15,279 nt of DNA, from assembly GCA_025774865.1 (NCBI GenBank), contig JALGZO010000028.1, positions 1 through 15,279 on the forward strand. The letters are read 5' to 3'. The stretch comes from a bacterium. GTDB taxonomy: Bacteria; ARS69. A model generated the notes under the pieces. It was given only the letters and a program-made list of their open reading frames with translations. It was not told the DNA's origin and searched no databases. Positions within the stretch are counted from its first letter, which is position 1; every line of letters starts with the position of its first letter. A program made the translations under genes and the position numbers. Below are positions 14,125 to 15,279 of this stretch, piece after piece.

Positions 14125-14552
14125 TGGCCACGAAGCAGGGTTCTGACCGTGCCGCGAAGGCGGCGGCGGCCGCGCGCCGGGCGGAGCCCCGGCCCGATCC
14201 GGTATTGACATTCCCGAATCCGAACCCCGAGCGCGACTATGTCGTCGATATCTCGGCGCCGGAGTGGACCGCGCTTTGCCCGATCACCGGTCAGCCGGAC
14301 TTCGCGACGATCGAAGTGACCTACGTGCCCGACGAGCTCTGCCTCGAGCTCAAGTCGTTCAAGGAGTACATCTTCTCGTTTCGCGATCGGGGCGTCTTCC
14401 ACGAGGCGGTCACGAACGAGATCCTCGACCATCTCGTGGGGAGCTGTCGTCCGCGGAGGATGCGCGTGGTCGGTGACTTCAACGTGCGCGGCGGGGTCAA
14501 GACGGTGGTGACGGCGGAGTACCCGGAGCCCGGAGTGTTCGAGAACGCCTGA
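14124..14552 (+). CDS. queF: NADPH-dependent 7-cyano-7-deazaguanine reductase (preQ0 reductase)
   Basis: 142 residues, the short single-domain type I QueF. Reduces the nitrile of preQ0 to preQ1 with two NADPH, and closes the biosynthetic module. Cys52 in [10 protein letters not shown] is the nucleophile forming the thioimide, Asp59 the general acid. ELKSFKEY (75-82) is the QueF NADPH-binding signature, and the FHE at 92-94 binds substrate. The first 25 residues are an Ala/Arg-rich, low-complexity extension ([12 protein letters not shown]), unusual next to shorter homologues and probably disordered. The ATG overlaps the queD stop. Confidence 0.95.
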   Translation: MATKQGSDRAAKAAAAARRAEPRPDPVLTFPNPNPERDYVVDISAPEWTALCPITGQPDFATIEVTYVPDELCLELKSFKEYIFSFRDRGVFHEAVTNEILDHLVGSCRPRRMRVVGDFNVRGGVKTVVTAEYPEPGVFENA

Positions 14553-14866
14553 CGGCGGAGTGAGTCCAACCGCCTCGGTGCACGGAGGGCCACGGGGCTG
14601 GGACCCGAGCCTACGTGAACCGGCGAGCTCCCCCAACGATGTCAATCCGCGTGCGTCCGCAGCGGGTCGACCCGAGCTGACGAGGCGGGGCCGGGGTATC
14701 CCTCGCTCCGCTATACGCTCCTCGCCGAACATCCAAGCCTCCAGACGTGGCTGCGGTGCGCCACGCGGCGCGAGGAACACCCCGGCCCCGCCTCGTCAGC
14801 CCATGACGGCGGCGCAGCGGCGTCAACCGGAGTGCGCGCGCAGCGAGAGCGGCGGCGGCTGGTCCC
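14553..14866. other. Intergenic region between queF and the convergent partial gene
   Basis: About 314 bases without a supportable gene. It contains a 12-base perfect palindrome (CGGGTCGACCCG, 14663-14674) and the 22-bp inverted repeat described separately. Several open frames cross it on both strands, but none has a ribosome site or family motif. No canonical T-tailed terminator is visible for queF. Confidence 0.6.
14676..14800. repeat. 125-bp element with perfect 22-bp terminal inverted repeats
   Basis: The left arm (14676-14697, beginning GCTGACGAGGCGGGGCC) and right arm (14779-14800) are exact reverse complements. Pairing continues inward with scattered mismatches, e.g. CCTCGC and CCGC blocks at 14701-14711 against 14765-14775, so a folded transcript would form a long imperfect stem. 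It lies between convergent genes. No target-site duplication flanks it, and no transposase is present. It could be a REP/MITE-like dispersed repeat or a bidirectional transcription-stop structure; without a T-tract it is not a standard terminator. Confidence 0.7.
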
Positions 14867-15279
14867 TCAATCCTGATACCGCGCCTTCACCCGGCCCCAC
14901 GTGTTCGGCTCCACGGGCAGGGCGACCGGTTCACACGCCTCGAGGTGATCCCAGCCGGCGCACGGCTCGCTCCCATCGGACGAGAACCCGTGATAGATGT
15001 GCGATCGGAACTGCTCGGAATCGCACTGCGCGGAGCAGTTGACCCCGAGCTGATCCGACACTCCGAAACAGATCGACCCTCCGGTGCCGGCCGCATCCCG
15101 CACCACGACCTCCGCGACGACCAGGAATCCGGAGCACTCGGGGTAGGCGAGGACCGGGGACGTGGCCGTTCCAGAGTTCGTGACGCCGGGGCGCGGCGTA
15201 AGCGCGACGATTTCCAGTGATCCCTCGAACGCGAACTCGGCGCCCAGCGAGGGCTGCGCGAACGGGACGTTCCACAGGT
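14867..15279 (-). CDS. C-terminal part of a secreted-type hypothetical protein (5' end outside window)
   Basis: The minus-strand frame is open from its stop (complement 14867-14869) to the right edge, about 137 codons, so the start lies outside the window. I do not recognise a named domain. The visible part has alternating hydrophobic residues and beta-strand-like segments (FEGSLEIVALTP, FLVVAEVVVRD). At least six cysteines (ECSGF, SICFG, NCSAQCDS, EPCAG, EACEP) suggest disulfides and an extracytoplasmic location. The end, VEPNTWGRVKARYQD, resembles a 'TWGRVKxxY' tail I associate with many secreted proteins of Eisenbacteria-like metagenomes (memory, not checked). A GTG at complement 15104-15106 could begin a 79-residue form, but the composition continues smoothly upstream, so a longer gene is more likely. 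Confidence 0.6.
   Translation of the reverse strand, partial: LWNVPFAQPSLGAEFAFEGSLEIVALTPRPGVTNSGTATSPVLAYPECSGFLVVAEVVVRDAAGTGGSICFGVSDQLGVNCSAQCDSEQFRSHIYHGFSSDGSEPCAGWDHLEACEPVALPVEPNTWGRVKARYQD

Noticed and set aside
14088-14780. 230-codon minus-strand open frame over queF and the inverted repeat
   Set aside because: It is antisense to queF with shadow composition; its N-terminal part is only the repeat element read through.

Overview
The window is a high-GC (roughly two-thirds G+C by eye), gene-dense bacterial segment. It holds 16 protein genes that I can support, two of them cut by the window edges. I see no RNA genes, CRISPR array or recognisable insertion sequence. The organism looks like an uncultured Gram-negative bacterium. 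The reasons are a secreted parallel beta-helix protein with a C-terminal FlgD-like/sorting-type Ig domain, a cut secreted protein ending in a Trp-Gly-Arg-Val-Lys tail, and a sulfatase ending in Leu-Gly-Tyr-Ile. These recall metagenome-derived phyla such as Candidatus Eisenbacteria or other FCB-related lineages. That placement is pattern memory and inference, not a search result.

Layout. (1) 2-3996, plus strand: the tail of a sulfatase, then a translationally coupled trio. The trio is an 873-residue flavoprotein/membrane iron-sulfur fusion, a thioredoxin-type arsenate reductase and an ADP-ribose-pyrophosphatase-like Nudix hydrolase. (2) 4114-5735, minus strand: a class V (kynureninase-like) PLP enzyme followed by a small YCII-domain protein of lower GC. 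(3) 5799-8322, plus strand: a compact modABC molybdate importer. (4) 8279-11045, minus strand: a YjbQ family protein, an acidic amino acid:cation symporter and a flippase-like integral membrane protein. The last gene overlaps the 3' end of modC tail to tail. (5) 11104-14552, plus strand: the secreted beta-helix protein, then queC-queE-queD-queF. These four enzymes take dihydroneopterin triphosphate through CPH4, CDG and preQ0 to preQ1 for queuosine tRNA modification. (6) 14553-15279: an intergenic stretch with a perfect 22-bp inverted repeat, then the 3' end of a cysteine-containing secreted-type protein on the minus strand.

Translational coupling is pervasive. Stop and start codons overlap at 3009-3013, 3452-3456, 6560-6563, 7246-7249, 12408-12411, 13094-13097, 13736-13740 and 14122-14126. 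Divergent promoters appear to sit in the short gaps 5736-5798 and 11046-11103. The most unusual item is the fusion protein at 390-3011. The C-terminal FAD-contacting segment of its thioredoxin-reductase-like module sits at the N-terminus, ahead of the dinucleotide-binding glycines. This looks like a circular permutation that lets the flavin module be attached directly to a NapH-like membrane ferredoxin.
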